NCBI GenBank assembly: GCA_017456285.1
Contig: JAFTJQ010000082.1
Coordinates: 62,001-126,000 of the forward strand
DNA: 64,000 bases
Direction: 5' to 3'
Source of the DNA: Lentisphaeria bacterium
GTDB taxonomy: Bacteria > Verrucomicrobiota > Lentisphaeria > Victivallales > Victivallaceae
Shown here: in pieces, positions 54,183-63,464 of the stretch
Position numbering within the stretch: the first letter of the stretch is position 1
Layout: each line of letters opens with the position of its first letter
Translations under genes and position numbers: made by a program
The notes under the pieces: generated by a model
Database searches by the model: none
What the model saw: the letters and a program-made list of their open reading frames with translations, nothing else
Told to the model about the DNA's origin: nothing

Positions 54183-55439
54183 ATGGCAGATTTTAAGAAT
54201 ATTGTTGTTCCCGCAGGTGAGAAAATCACTATGGGTGCAGATGGCAAATTAATTGTACCTGATAATCCGATTGTCGGTTTTATCGAGGGTGACGGAATCG
54301 GACCCGATATTACCAAAGCAAGCATGATGATTTGGAATAAAGCAGTCGAAATCGCTTACAAAGGCAAGAAAAAAATCGCTTGGATGGAACTTTATGCAGG
54401 CGAAAAAGCTAACAAAGTCTATGGCGAAAATACTTGGCTGCCGCAGGAAACTTGCGATGCAATCAGTGAGTATTTAGTGGCAATCAAAGGCCCTTTGACC
54501 ACTCCGGTCGGCGGTGGTATCCGTTCAATTAATGTTGCTTTGCGTCAAACTTTGGATCTCTATGTCTGTTTGCGTCCGGTCAAATATTTTCAGGGTGTAC
54601 CCTCACCAGTGAAGGCTCCCGAAAAAACAGACATGGTGGTTTTCCGTGAGAATACCGAGGATATTTATGCTGGAATTGAGTACATGGCAGGCACTGCTGA
54701 AGCCCAAAAAGTTATTGATTTCCTGCAAAAAGAGATGAAGGTTACCAAAATCCGTTTCCCCGAAACTTCAAGTATCGGCATTAAACCTGTCTCCAAAGAG
54801 GGCAGTGAGCGTCTGATTCGTGCCGCACTTGATTATGCAATTGCTAATAACCGCAAGAGCGTAACTCTCGTCCATAAGGGAAATATCATGAAGTTTACCG
54901 AGGGTGGATTCAAAAACTGGGGATACGACCTCGTCAAAAATGAATACAGTGATAAGTGCATTGCCTATGCTGATTGTGACGGCAAAGCACCTGAGGGTAA
55001 AATTTTGGTTAAAGATTGTATCTGTGATGCATTTTTGCAGCAGATTCTTACCCGTCCGGAGGATTATGATGTAATTGCTACTATGAACTTGAATGGCGAT
55101 TATGTTTCTGATGCTTTGGCGGCTTGCGTCGGTGGTATCGGTATTGCTCCGGGAGCAAATATTAATTACCTCACCGGACATGCACTTTTTGAAGCAACTC
55201 ACGGAACTGCTCCGAAATATGCGGGTATGAACAAGGTTAATCCCTGCAGTTTGGCTCTTTCAGGCGAGATGCTGCTCCGTCATATCGGCATGACCGAGGC
55301 TGCTGATTTGGTAATTAATGCGATTGAAAAAGCGATTTCAGATAAGATTGTAACCTATGACTTTGCCCGTTTGATGGATGGAGCAACCGAGGTTTCATGC
55401 ACTGACTTCGCAGAAGCAGTTGTAGCAAGAATGAAATAA
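54183..55439 (+). CDS. icd: NADP-dependent isocitrate dehydrogenase
   Basis: A 418-residue protein close to the E. coli enzyme in length. The substrate loop [11 protein letters not shown] (~110-120, with the phosphorylatable serine), [13 protein letters not shown] (~158), L-N-G-D-Y-V-S-D-A (~305) and the cofactor region H-G-T-A-P-K-Y-A-G (~338) are all present; the lysine and tyrosine of the last suggest NADP. It converts isocitrate to 2-oxoglutarate in the cytoplasm. Start ATG at 54183, AGAGAGG upstream. Confidence 0.95.
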   Translation: MADFKNIVVPAGEKITMGADGKLIVPDNPIVGFIEGDGIGPDITKASMMIWNKAVEIAYKGKKKIAWMELYAGEKANKVYGENTWLPQETCDAISEYLVAIKGPLTTPVGGGIRSINVALRQTLDLYVCLRPVKYFQGVPSPVKAPEKTDMVVFRENTEDIYAGIEYMAGTAEAQKVIDFLQKEMKVTKIRFPETSSIGIKPVSKEGSERLIRAALDYAIANNRKSVTLVHKGNIMKFTEGGFKNWGYDLVKNEYSDKCIAYADCDGKAPEGKILVKDCICDAFLQQILTRPEDYDVIATMNLNGDYVSDALAACVGGIGIAPGANINYLTGHALFEATHGTAPKYAGMNKVNPCSLALSGEMLLRHIGMTEAADLVINAIEKAISDKIVTYDFARLMDGATEVSCTDFAEAVVARMK

Positions 55440-55467
55440 TTTAATACTATCAAATAGAGGTGTGAAA

Positions 55468-56274
55468 ATGAATAGAAGCGATATAAAAGTATTGGTAATT
55501 ACCGGATTCGGACTTAACTGCGAAAAAGAGACTTCTGCCGCTGTCAGAATGCTCGGTGCAACTCCTGAAATGGTGCATTTGAATGATTTGATCGAGGGCA
55601 AAAAGACTTTGAAAGAGTATCAGATGCTGGTTTTTATCGGCGGATTTAGTTTCGGTGACCACTTGGGTTCAGGAACAGTTTTTGCGAATAGAGTTAAATT
55701 TCAGCTCAAGGATCAGTTGGAGGAATTTATCCGTGACGGCAAATTGATTATGGGTATTTGTAATGGCTTCCAAACTTTGACTCGTTTGGGTTTAGTTCCT
55801 GCATTGAACGGCAATTACTTTGTTCAAGAGTGTGCCTTAGCTCACAATGATTCAGGACTTTTCCGCGATGACTGGTGTATCCTCAAAGGTAACGAAGCAA
55901 GCAAATGCGTTTTTACCAAAGGTATTAATCAAGTCCGTTTGCCGCTCCGCCACGGCGAGGGTAAATTTGTTGCAGATGAGGCAACTTTGAAAGAGATTGA
56001 GGACAAAAATCTGGTGGCAGTCCGTTATGTCAATTCAGACGGCAGCAATGCAGTCGAATTCCCGGCAAACCCCAATGGTTCATTGAATTCAATTGCAGGT
56101 ATTTGTGATGAGACAGGACGTATTTTCGGTCTCATGCCGCACCCTGAAGCATTTCTCTCTCCCTACAACTCTCCGTCATGGACTGCGGATAAGGTTGCAG
56201 GTAAAATTGCCGAAGAGGGCGAGGGTGTAGTATTTTTCCGCAACGCAATTGAGTATATTGAGAATAATTTATAA
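55468..56274 (+). CDS. purQ: Phosphoribosylformylglycinamidine synthase glutaminase subunit
   Basis: A 268-residue class I glutamine amidotransferase. The nucleophile is C98 in G-I-C-N-G-F-Q, with H225 and E227 in P-H-P-E-A-F completing the triad. The N-terminus V-L-V-I-T-G-F-G-L-N-C-E and G-G-F-S-F-G-D-H-L-G-S-G match PurQ. It supplies ammonia for purine synthesis; PurL is not in the window. It is longer than the ~225-residue Bacillus form, like the ~260-270-residue variant. The start is the ATG at 55468 with GAGGTG, 28 bp after icd, so it probably shares the icd transcript. Confidence 0.88.
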   Translation: MNRSDIKVLVITGFGLNCEKETSAAVRMLGATPEMVHLNDLIEGKKTLKEYQMLVFIGGFSFGDHLGSGTVFANRVKFQLKDQLEEFIRDGKLIMGICNGFQTLTRLGLVPALNGNYFVQECALAHNDSGLFRDDWCILKGNEASKCVFTKGINQVRLPLRHGEGKFVADEATLKEIEDKNLVAVRYVNSDGSNAVEFPANPNGSLNSIAGICDETGRIFGLMPHPEAFLSPYNSPSWTADKVAGKIAEEGEGVVFFRNAIEYIENNL

Positions 56275-56323
56275 AATATAACTCCTTGATTTTAAGAGGA
56301 TTATAAATTCGAGAGGTGGAAAA

Positions 56324-57805
56324 ATGTACTTGTTTTTAGTAGGAATTGCAGTATTGATTGCAGGGTATTTTACCTACGGCAAGTTTGTGGAGAGAGTTAT
56401 TGCTCCCGATGACCGCGAAACACCGGCAATTGCAATGAATGACGGTGTGGACTATTTGACTTTGCCGAAGTGGAAAAACATGTTGATTCAACTTTTGAAT
56501 ATCGCAGGGGTCGGCCCGGTGATCGGAGTTATCCTCGGAATTAAATTCGGGGTAATCGTTTTTGTTTTGATTCCGATCGGCAACTTGATTGCAGGCGCAA
56601 CCCATGACTTTCTGGCAGGGATGATGTCCATGCGGAGCAAAGGAGCTAATTTGCCGGTGATAGTCAAAGATAATCTCGGCAAAGTTTATTACGGATTTTT
56701 CTCATTTTTTATGAGTCTGCTTCTGCTTTTGGTGGTTGCAGTATTTATCAATATTCCTGCGAACTTGTTTAAGGGGCTGGATTTGATTCACAACGTGGCG
56801 GATGATAAAATTTTCTGGGGTGCAGTAGTAGTTATTTTTCTCTATTACATTGCGGCAACCATGTTTCCGATTGACAAAATTATCGGTTCAGTCTATCCGC
56901 TTTTCGGCGGGTTGTTGATTCTTAGTTCAGTCGCGATTTTTGTGGTAATTTTGATTAAAGGCTTTGCAGACCCGTCACTTTTGACAGAAAGTGTTGCATT
57001 CAAAGGACTTATGTTTACTGCCGAGAATAATCAGCCGATTATTCCATGCTTATTTGTAACTATCGCATGCGGAATTATTTCGGGATTTCACGCTACTCAG
57101 TCGCCGATTATCGCCAGAACGATGAAAAGCGAGCGTGAAGCAAGGGCGTCATTTTACGGAATGATGGTGCTTGAGGGCTTAATCGGAATGATTTGGGCAG
57201 GTGCAGGGATGATGATTTACAATATGCACCCGGAGTTGATGAAAATTAATCCCAATAGTGTTTTAGTAAGAATTACTACTGAATTTCTCGGTTCGGCAAT
57301 GGGCAAAATTACTATTGCCGGAGTGATTGTTTTGGCAATTACTTCAGGAGATACTGCGATGAGAAGTTTGCGTTTGAGCTTGAGTGAGATCTTCAAAATC
57401 GAGCAGAAGTCGCTCTGGAAGCGTTTTGCAGTTTGTCTGCCGTTGATTTTCATTATCAGCGCGCTGCTCTACTGGTCAAATAAAGATGCAAAAAGTTTCG
57501 GAGTTTTGTGGAACTATTTCTCATGGGGTAATCAGATTCTGGCAGTAACCACACTCCTTGCAGGCAGTGTCTGGCTGCAAAAACAGAATAAGTGTTATCT
57601 GATTGCCTTGCTGCCGGCAATGTTTATGAGTTTCATAGTTTTTTGCTATATTTTGTGGGTTGATAAAAGCAAAAGCGGGCCGATCGGATTCGGTTTGGCA
57701 TTGCATAGTGCCTACATTTTGAGCGGAATTTTGACTGTAGCGGCGGCAATAACAGTATATTTTCGAGGAAAAAATAGAAAATCACTTGAAAAAACTGAAA
57801 ATTAA
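56324..57805 (+). CDS. cstA: CstA-family carbon starvation transporter
   Basis: A 493-residue multi-helix membrane protein. F-T-Y-G-K-F-V-E-R, Q-L-L-N-I-A-G-V-G-P-V-I-G, G-A-T-H-D-F-L-A-G-M-M-S and F-H-A-T-Q-S-P-I-I-A-R-T are CstA signatures. Members import peptides or pyruvate. It is shorter than E. coli CstA (~700 residues), matching the compact form seen in many anaerobes. RBS AGAGGTGG. The rpmH promoter overlaps its 3' end. Confidence 0.9.
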   Translation: MYLFLVGIAVLIAGYFTYGKFVERVIAPDDRETPAIAMNDGVDYLTLPKWKNMLIQLLNIAGVGPVIGVILGIKFGVIVFVLIPIGNLIAGATHDFLAGMMSMRSKGANLPVIVKDNLGKVYYGFFSFFMSLLLLLVVAVFINIPANLFKGLDLIHNVADDKIFWGAVVVIFLYYIAATMFPIDKIIGSVYPLFGGLLILSSVAIFVVILIKGFADPSLLTESVAFKGLMFTAENNQPIIPCLFVTIACGIISGFHATQSPIIARTMKSEREARASFYGMMVLEGLIGMIWAGAGMMIYNMHPELMKINPNSVLVRITTEFLGSAMGKITIAGVIVLAITSGDTAMRSLRLSLSEIFKIEQKSLWKRFAVCLPLIFIISALLYWSNKDAKSFGVLWNYFSWGNQILAVTTLLAGSVWLQKQNKCYLIALLPAMFMSFIVFCYILWVDKSKSGPIGFGLALHSAYILSGILTVAAAITVYFRGKNRKSLEKTEN

Positions 57806-57813
57806 TGTATATT
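57786..57813 (+). promoter_or_regulatory. Promoter of rpmH cluster
   Basis: TTGAAA (57786-57791, inside the end of cstA), 16-bp spacer, TATATT (57808-57813), followed by a ~55-nt leader to rpmH. Confidence 0.7.
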
Positions 57814-57873
57814 ATGTAACTTATTTTATGATTTATAACAAAAAGATTTGAAAAATAAAAAGGAAAGATTATT

Positions 57874-58008
57874 ATGAAAAGAACATTTCAACCGTCAAAC
57901 CGCAGAAGAAAACGTCGTATCGGATTTAGAGCAAGAATGGCAACCAAAGGCGGACGTTTGGTTTTGAAACGTCGTCGTCAAAAAGGTCGTGCTGTACTTT
58001 CTGCTTAA
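57874..58008 (+). CDS. rpmH: 50S ribosomal protein L34
   Basis: A 44-residue protein beginning [14 protein letters not shown] and rich in Arg/Lys, with [12 protein letters not shown], the universal L34 pattern. RBS AAAGGAAAG. It was identified directly from the sequence because it is short. It lies before rnpA, as in nearly all bacteria. Confidence 0.97.
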   Translation: MKRTFQPSNRRRKRRIGFRARMATKGGRLVLKRRRQKGRAVLSA

Positions 58009-58054
58009 ACTGTACGGAAGTGCTATTGTTTGCAAGCAGAACCATTTTGACTGA

Positions 58055-58444
58055 ATGCCGCAGGGCAGATTGCGAAGGCATGTTTTGAAAAAGAGTTTGC
58101 GAAAAGCTGATAAATTAAAGCTGAAATCAGATTTTGAATATGTCCGCAACTGCGGCGTTAAGTATGTCGGAAAGGGATTTCTGACGGTAGTAGCTCCGCC
58201 GAACGTTGAGAATCGGGTTCGTTGCGGAGTTATTTGCAGTCGGAAATACAGCACTTTAGCGGTGAAAAGAAATCGGGCAAGACGTATTTTGTTCGAGAGT
58301 TTCCGATTGCTGAAGGAGAATATTAAGCCATGTGTAATCGTTCTCATTCCGAGGCACAACATGATGGATTACAAACAACCGCAGGCAATGATAGAGTTGC
58401 AGAAGGATCTGGAAAAAGCAGGAGTATGGAAATTGTCGGATTAA
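58055..58444 (+). CDS. rnpA: Ribonuclease P protein component
   Basis: A 129-residue basic protein; [16 protein letters not shown] starts the family fold and the RNA-binding motif [14 protein letters not shown] lies near 70-84. It processes tRNA 5' ends with the RNase P RNA. The start is uncertain: the ATG at 58055 gives a basic N-terminal extension, and GTG/TTG codons inside it could be used instead. It overlaps yidD by 19 bp. Confidence 0.9.
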   Translation: MPQGRLRRHVLKKSLRKADKLKLKSDFEYVRNCGVKYVGKGFLTVVAPPNVENRVRCGVICSRKYSTLAVKRNRARRILFESFRLLKENIKPCVIVLIPRHNMMDYKQPQAMIELQKDLEKAGVWKLSD

Positions 58445-58707
58445 TTAATTCGGCAATTGTTGCTTTTTTCAGCCTTTTGATCAGGTTTTATCAAAAGTGT
58501 ATTTCTCCATTGTTTCCGCCCTGTTGCCGCTTCACACCTACTTGTTCTGCTTACGCACTGGAGGCACTGAAAGTCCACGGGTTTCTTCGTGGCAGTTATT
58601 TAACTATCAAGCGAATTTGCCGTTGCAATCCTTGGTGCAAAGGGGGGTATGATCCTGTCCCGCCCCGAAAAAAGAAAATGGAAAAAAGTGAAAACATCTC
58701 CGAGTAA
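58426..58707 (+). CDS. yidD: Membrane protein insertion efficiency factor YidD
   Basis: A 93-residue protein with [26 protein letters not shown] and the [13 protein letters not shown] end, all YidD hallmarks. It assists YidC in membrane protein insertion. The ATG at 58426 is used because it gives the usual length; the upstream AGGAG is very close (two bases), so a nearby alternative start is possible. It lies between rnpA and yidC. Confidence 0.88.
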   Translation: MEIVGLINSAIVAFFSLLIRFYQKCISPLFPPCCRFTPTCSAYALEALKVHGFLRGSYLTIKRICRCNPWCKGGYDPVPPRKKKMEKSENISE

Positions 58708-58752
58708 GTGTTGAGAAATTTTTATCGGAGTTAATATATAGGAATTTATCTC

Positions 58753-60480
58753 GTGAAATTAGACAAAGAAACTTTGATTGTAATATTTATAAGCATGGTT
58801 ATCCTGATCGGTTGGGAACCATTTGCTGTCAAAATGGGCTGGCTGCCCGATCCTAAAGCCGTTCAGACTCAAACTGTAACTCCGGCAGAAGAAGCGAAAG
58901 AGCCGAGCGTTGCGAAAGCAGAGGCAAAAGCCCCGGAAACTGTCGCTGAAATTGTGGATACTGCCGCTAAAAAAATCGAACCCAAAATTCAACTTCCGGT
59001 GGGAGTTGTTCTCGAAAATGACAATGTAATTGTCAAATTTAATTCTGATTACAGTGCAATTGAGTCAATCACTTTCAAAAAATTCATGAATAATGCAAAA
59101 ACTGCACCTATCACAGTAAAAAATGATTATAATTCAAATTACGGGATGTTGCAGTTATTCAGCAATGATGAAGTGTCTGAAATTATTTCAACTGCACTCG
59201 TATTCGACAAAGCTGATGCAAAATCTCTGAGTCAGAAAAAGTTTGCAGTTGCCAAAAAGGTGGTTTTGAAAAACGGTCAGACATTGAGCGTAACTCAAGA
59301 GTTCGCTTTGGCAGATGATTATTCAATTAAAAGTAAACTCTATTTTTGGAATAATTCAAGCAAGGAGCTTGTTAAGTTAAATCCGATTGTCTGGGCAGGT
59401 GATTTGCAGTCATGGAGTCAACTTTCAGGCGATGAAATCAGAATGGCAAAGTTTGTCTATGCTTATTACAATGCCAAAGGTGATTATGAGACAATCGACA
59501 GCGATGCGAAAGATAAAGAATTTGCAGCGGCTTCAGCAGAGAAGGTTGATTGGGCGGCAATTACCAATAAATTTTTTGCATTGGTTTTCAAAGCAGAGCA
59601 GGCGTTTTTCAATCCGACAGTTGATCGTAAGCACATCGGTGAAGATGAGTATTTGCTGGCATTTCAGGCTGATTTGGGCGAAGTAGTTTTGTCTCCGCAG
59701 CAGCATAAAGAGTATGATTTTACCTTTTATGTCGGGCCTAAAGAATCAGAATTTTTGCAGGCAGTTTCTCCTGAATGTACCAAGTTGGTAAAATTTTCAT
59801 GGGGGCCTTTAAATGGTTTGGCAAAAGCGTTGCTTTGGGTTTTGATTAAACTTCACGGTATCTGCGGTTCATACGGCTGGAGTATTATTATTTTGACGAT
59901 TATTGTCCGCTTGCTTTTCTGGCCGGTTACTCAAAAGGCTAATGATTCCATGAAAAAAATGCAGAACTTGAAACCGCAAATCGACAAGTTGCGTGAGCAG
60001 TACAAAACTAATCCGCAAATGCTTAATATGAAAACTATGGAGCTTTATAAAAAAGAGGGAGTCAATCCCGTGGGCGGATGTTTGCCGATTTTGTTGCAGA
60101 TTCCGGTATTTTTTGCCTTGTATGCAACTTTGGACGGAGCATTTGCATTGCGGCAGGTTTCGTTTGCATGGGTTGAGAATTTGGCGGCTCCGGATACGAT
60201 TTTGAGTTTTCCGCTTGGCTTTACGATTTTCGGAATCAGCAATTTTGATTTGAATCCATTAGTCATAGCGATGACTGTGCTGATGGTTTTGCAGCAGAAA
60301 TTAACCCCGACGGCAATGGATCCGATGCAGCAAAAAATGATGGCACTTATGCCGATTTTTATGCTGATATTCCTTTATGAACTGCCGGCAGGATTGACAT
60401 TGTATTGGACAGTAAGTCAGCTTTTTAGTATCTTGCAGCTCGTATTGCAGAGACGCAAGAAAAAACTTGAGAAAGCATAA
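58753..60480 (+). CDS. yidC: Membrane protein insertase YidC
   Basis: A 575-residue insertase of the Gram-negative type: an N-terminal membrane helix (~8-25), an Ala/Lys/Glu-rich linker, a large periplasmic beta-sandwich (~75-335), then the five-helix core (~350-570) with the cytoplasmic hairpin M-K-K-M-Q-N-L-K-P-Q-I and the Y-K-K-E-G-V-N-P-V-G-G-C-L-P motif. It uses a GTG start at 58753 with AGGA upstream. Part of the rpmH-rnpA-yidD-yidC set. Confidence 0.94.
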   Translation: MKLDKETLIVIFISMVILIGWEPFAVKMGWLPDPKAVQTQTVTPAEEAKEPSVAKAEAKAPETVAEIVDTAAKKIEPKIQLPVGVVLENDNVIVKFNSDYSAIESITFKKFMNNAKTAPITVKNDYNSNYGMLQLFSNDEVSEIISTALVFDKADAKSLSQKKFAVAKKVVLKNGQTLSVTQEFALADDYSIKSKLYFWNNSSKELVKLNPIVWAGDLQSWSQLSGDEIRMAKFVYAYYNAKGDYETIDSDAKDKEFAAASAEKVDWAAITNKFFALVFKAEQAFFNPTVDRKHIGEDEYLLAFQADLGEVVLSPQQHKEYDFTFYVGPKESEFLQAVSPECTKLVKFSWGPLNGLAKALLWVLIKLHGICGSYGWSIIILTIIVRLLFWPVTQKANDSMKKMQNLKPQIDKLREQYKTNPQMLNMKTMELYKKEGVNPVGGCLPILLQIPVFFALYATLDGAFALRQVSFAWVENLAAPDTILSFPLGFTIFGISNFDLNPLVIAMTVLMVLQQKLTPTAMDPMQQKMMALMPIFMLIFLYELPAGLTLYWTVSQLFSILQLVLQRRKKKLEKA

Positions 60481-60600
60481 TTAATATATTAACCGGGCAA
60501 TATTGCAAAATTGATTTGAGTAATAGAAACATAAGTAGTTTGAGAATAGACCGAGTTTGCGTAATAATGATTGCCCTACTGAAAAAATAAGGAGTAAAAA

Positions 60601-61125
60601 ATGGCAGCTAATTTAGCAGAACAGACAGAAAAGGCGGCAAAAACTCTTGGGATGATGTTCGATTATCTCGGACTGGATGCCGAAGTTCGCGGTGGCGAAA
60701 AAAATGAGAAAATTTCTCTCAAAATTAATTCAAAAGAACCGGGCAGAATCATCGGCAGAAACGGTCAAACCCTTGATTGTATGCAGTATTTGCTCAATTT
60801 AATGATGTTCAGCGAGGATAAAGAGTGTCCGAAAATCATGCTTGATATCGACGGTTATGCGAAAAATAACGGTAAAGGCCGTTCAGATCGTCGCAAAGGC
60901 GGCAAAGAAAAGTCTTCAATGCCAGCTTCAATGCTTAAGCAGCAGGCTTTGGACGCCGCAAAAGAGGTTAAACGTTGGGGTGAGCCGGTAACTTTGCCGG
61001 CAATGAATGCCCGTGACCGCAGAGTTATCCACATGACCTTGAAAGACGATGCCGAAGTTACTACCCAGAGCGAGGGCGAGGGAGCAATGAAAAAAGTTGT
61101 TATCTCTGCCAAAAAAGCGGAGTAA
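60601..61125 (+). CDS. Jag/KhpB-like KH-R3H RNA-binding protein
   Basis: A 174-residue protein with a KH domain (~20-95: R-I-I-G-R-N-G-Q-T-L-D-C-M-Q-Y-L is the GxxG-type loop) and an R3H domain (~115-165: R-D-R-R-V-I-H-M-T-L). The N-terminal Jag_N domain of longer members is missing. It follows yidC as in most bacteria and probably binds RNA, with a role in envelope or cell-division gene control. RBS AAGGAG; the 120-bp gap before it holds no clear promoter of the local type. Confidence 0.88.
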   Translation: MAANLAEQTEKAAKTLGMMFDYLGLDAEVRGGEKNEKISLKINSKEPGRIIGRNGQTLDCMQYLLNLMMFSEDKECPKIMLDIDGYAKNNGKGRSDRRKGGKEKSSMPASMLKQQALDAAKEVKRWGEPVTLPAMNARDRRVIHMTLKDDAEVTTQSEGEGAMKKVVISAKKAE

Positions 61126-61151
61126 TTCAGCGTTTGTAATTTAGAATTTTT

Positions 61152-61189
61152 AACCACGATTTTTTCTATTATCGTGGTTTTCTTTTTTT
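61152..61189 (+). terminator. Rho-independent terminator after jag-like gene
   Basis: Stem AACCACGAT (61152-61160) with ATCGTGGTT (61171-61179), 10-nt loop, followed by TTCTTTTTTT. It ends the rpmH-yidC-jag transcript, only seven bases before the next start codon. Confidence 0.9.
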
Positions 61190-61195
61190 GAAACT

Positions 61196-62176
61196 ATGGC
61201 AAATTCAGCAGAAAAAAATATAGAGTTTATCTATCCCGACAATGCAGTTATTATGGCTCCCTTGTCGGGTTTTACCGATATTGCTTTCAGGCGATCGCTC
61301 TATCGGCAGGGGTGCGAATTTGCCTTTTGTGAAATGGTGGATGTCTCATCTCTGGTCTATTGCAAGGAAAAAATTCACCCGATGTTGATTCGGGGGGAAG
61401 ACGAGAAATTTTTAGGTTGCCAGTTGGTTGGAAGTGATTTGGAACATACCAAAATTGCTCTGGAGAAACTTAATGATTATAATTTTGATGTTGTAGACTT
61501 GAATTTAGGTTGTCCTGTCCCGAAAGTGGCGAAAAAATGTGCAGGAGCAGAATTGGGACGCAAAATTGATCAGGCATTGGAAGTTTTTTCGCTATTCGGC
61601 AAGTATTCAAAATTCCCGATTTCCGCAAAAATCCGCATATTGAATAAAGAGGATGTAACTCCGACTTTGCAGTTGGTTGCGGGCTTGATTGAACTTGGGG
61701 CAAGGGCGATCACAATTCACGGCAGAGTTAAAGAGGCTTATTATTCGGGCGATGTCGATTTTGAGCAAATCAGAGAGTGCGTTAAACTCGCCGATAATCG
61801 TTGCCAAATCATTGCCAATGGCGGAATTATGAATTATCAAAAATATGCCGAAATCAGAGAAAAAACATCTTGCAAAGCAGTAATGGTTGCCCGTGGTGCA
61901 ATGGGGAATCCCTATATTTTTTCAGAGTTAAAAAATCCGCAGGAGTTTCAGGAGATAACAACGGAGCAATTAATTGCCGATATGAGACAGCATATTGAGG
62001 AATTGATTGAACTTTACGGCGAGGAGTCAGGCTTCAAAATTTCAAGAAAAATTCTCCATGATTATCTGAAAGGCAGGGGTTTTCGCAGTTCCTGTCGAGC
62101 ATTGGCAAGTCAGGTTGCCAATCGTAATGACTTTGAGGAATTTTTGGATTATACTTCAAAAAATCGGGTTATATAG
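61196..62176 (+). CDS. dus: tRNA-dihydrouridine synthase
   Basis: A 326-residue FMN enzyme. M-A-P-L-S-G-F-T-D-I-A-F-R (~20), D-L-N-L-G-C-P-V-P-K-V (~101), with the catalytic cysteine K-K-C-A-G-A near 116, and I-H-G-R (~181), A-N-G-G-I (~207) and A-R-G-A-M-G-N-P (~230) are all seen. It reduces uridine in tRNA D-loops. It is closest to the DusB type. The start has no strong RBS and sits seven bases after the terminator, so translation may depend on a weak signal or a slightly different start. Confidence 0.92.
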   Translation: MANSAEKNIEFIYPDNAVIMAPLSGFTDIAFRRSLYRQGCEFAFCEMVDVSSLVYCKEKIHPMLIRGEDEKFLGCQLVGSDLEHTKIALEKLNDYNFDVVDLNLGCPVPKVAKKCAGAELGRKIDQALEVFSLFGKYSKFPISAKIRILNKEDVTPTLQLVAGLIELGARAITIHGRVKEAYYSGDVDFEQIRECVKLADNRCQIIANGGIMNYQKYAEIREKTSCKAVMVARGAMGNPYIFSELKNPQEFQEITTEQLIADMRQHIEELIELYGEESGFKISRKILHDYLKGRGFRSSCRALASQVANRNDFEEFLDYTSKNRVI

Positions 62177-62255
62177 TTTTGTTGAAACTTCATATTTCAA
62201 GCTATGCTCCGGTGATAATTTTTTTATAAATTTTAATGGATGTGATAATTGTAAT

Positions 62256-62283
62256 TTGATTTTTATTTTTCGTATGCTATATT
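62256..62283 (+). promoter_or_regulatory. Promoter of GT2-GtrA gene
   Basis: TTGATT (62256-62261), 16-bp spacer, TATATT (62278-62283), about 30 bp before the start codon. Confidence 0.55.
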
Positions 62284-62313
62284 ATTCTTCTGATAGAACA
62301 AAAGAAATGATTT

Positions 62314-63462
62314 ATGCAGACTGATAAGAAAATTGCAATAGTTTTGCCGGCATTTGACCCGGATGACAAGATGTTGACATTTGTCAATAACTTGCACAAT
62401 AGCATGGGAGATTCACTCGAATTGCTGGTGATTAATGACGGCTCGAAAGCTGAAAAAATTGCTGAGTATTTTGATGTGGTTTCAAAAATTCCCGGCTGTA
62501 CCGTTCTGCACCATGAGAAAAATCGAGGCAAAGGTGCCGCCCTCAAAACTGCATTTAATTATCTATTGAAAAAATATGCCGATGATGATTCTTTCGTCGG
62601 TTGTGTAACTGCTGATTGCGACGGTCAGCACTCGCTTGCAGATGTGCGGAAGTGTATGGAAATCCTGGCGGATAATCCCGATAAATTGATTTTGGGGTGT
62701 CGGGAATTTCAAAAGGATAATGTGCCATGGAAAAGCCGTTTCGGAAATGAATTAACCCTTTTTATTTTCAATAAAATTCTGAAAATTTCACTTGATGATA
62801 CTCAAACAGGTTTGCGTGGGTTAGGTCGTAATGTAATGGCTTATTCTTTGGGGATCAAGGGTGACAGATTTGAATTTGAAACTGATATGCTGCTTATCTC
62901 AAAAATTAAAAAATTCGGCATAATTTCTTATCCGATTGAGACGATTTATTTTGACGAAAATTCGGGAACTCACTTCCGACCGCTCAAGGACGGCTTAAAA
63001 ATTTATTGGCGTATTTTGAGGGTTTTATTCGGGCAATTTTTGGCATTTTGTCTCTCATCGCTTTCAGCGGCAATATTGGACATTGGAATTTTTTTCGTGC
63101 TTTTCCACTATTTATTTAAGGAAGATTTGCACTGTCAAATTCCCGGAGATAGAGTGATTAATCTGCGAGTATTTTATTGCTGTTTTATTGCGAGAGTTAT
63201 TTCGTCAGTTTGGAATTTCTATTTGAATCGGCGATTGGTTTTCAAAAGCCATGGGAAAGGTCATATTGCTTTGGGCAAAGAGGTGGTAAAATATTACCTG
63301 CTGGCGGTGGTTGTTTTTGCGGTTTCGTGGATATTTACTGATATTATGGATGATATTGTGCATGAAAAGTTTTTGACTGTTGTCAAAGCGATTATTGATA
63401 CTGTGATTTTCGTTATTATCTATTACATTCAGAAACTTTTTATTTTCAAAAAGCGAAAGTAG
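62314..63462 (+). CDS. Glycosyltransferase 2-GtrA fusion protein
   Basis: A 382-residue fusion. Residues ~1-230 are a GT2/dolichol-phosphate-mannose-synthase-like transferase (V-L-P-A-F-D, V-I-N-D-G-S, K-N-R-G-K-G-A-A-L-K, D-C-D-G-Q-H with the DxD-type site, D-T-Q-T-G-L-R-G). Residues ~240-380 are a GtrA-type four-helix membrane domain (F-C-L-S-S-L-S-A-A-I-L-D, W-N-F-Y-L-N-R-R-L-V-F). Together they would make a polyprenyl-phosphate sugar and flip it, for surface glycan modification. It has its own promoter and a weak RBS. Confidence 0.88.
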   Translation: MQTDKKIAIVLPAFDPDDKMLTFVNNLHNSMGDSLELLVINDGSKAEKIAEYFDVVSKIPGCTVLHHEKNRGKGAALKTAFNYLLKKYADDDSFVGCVTADCDGQHSLADVRKCMEILADNPDKLILGCREFQKDNVPWKSRFGNELTLFIFNKILKISLDDTQTGLRGLGRNVMAYSLGIKGDRFEFETDMLLISKIKKFGIISYPIETIYFDENSGTHFRPLKDGLKIYWRILRVLFGQFLAFCLSSLSAAILDIGIFFVLFHYLFKEDLHCQIPGDRVINLRVFYCCFIARVISSVWNFYLNRRLVFKSHGKGHIALGKEVVKYYLLAVVVFAVSWIFTDIMDDIVHEKFLTVVKAIIDTVIFVIIYYIQKLFIFKKRK

Positions 63463-63464
63463 AT

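Noticed and set aside
60495..60576. Inverted repeat GGGCAAT / ATTGCCC before the jag-like gene
   Set aside because: Only 7 bp, arms 68 nt apart, no T tract; too weak to call.
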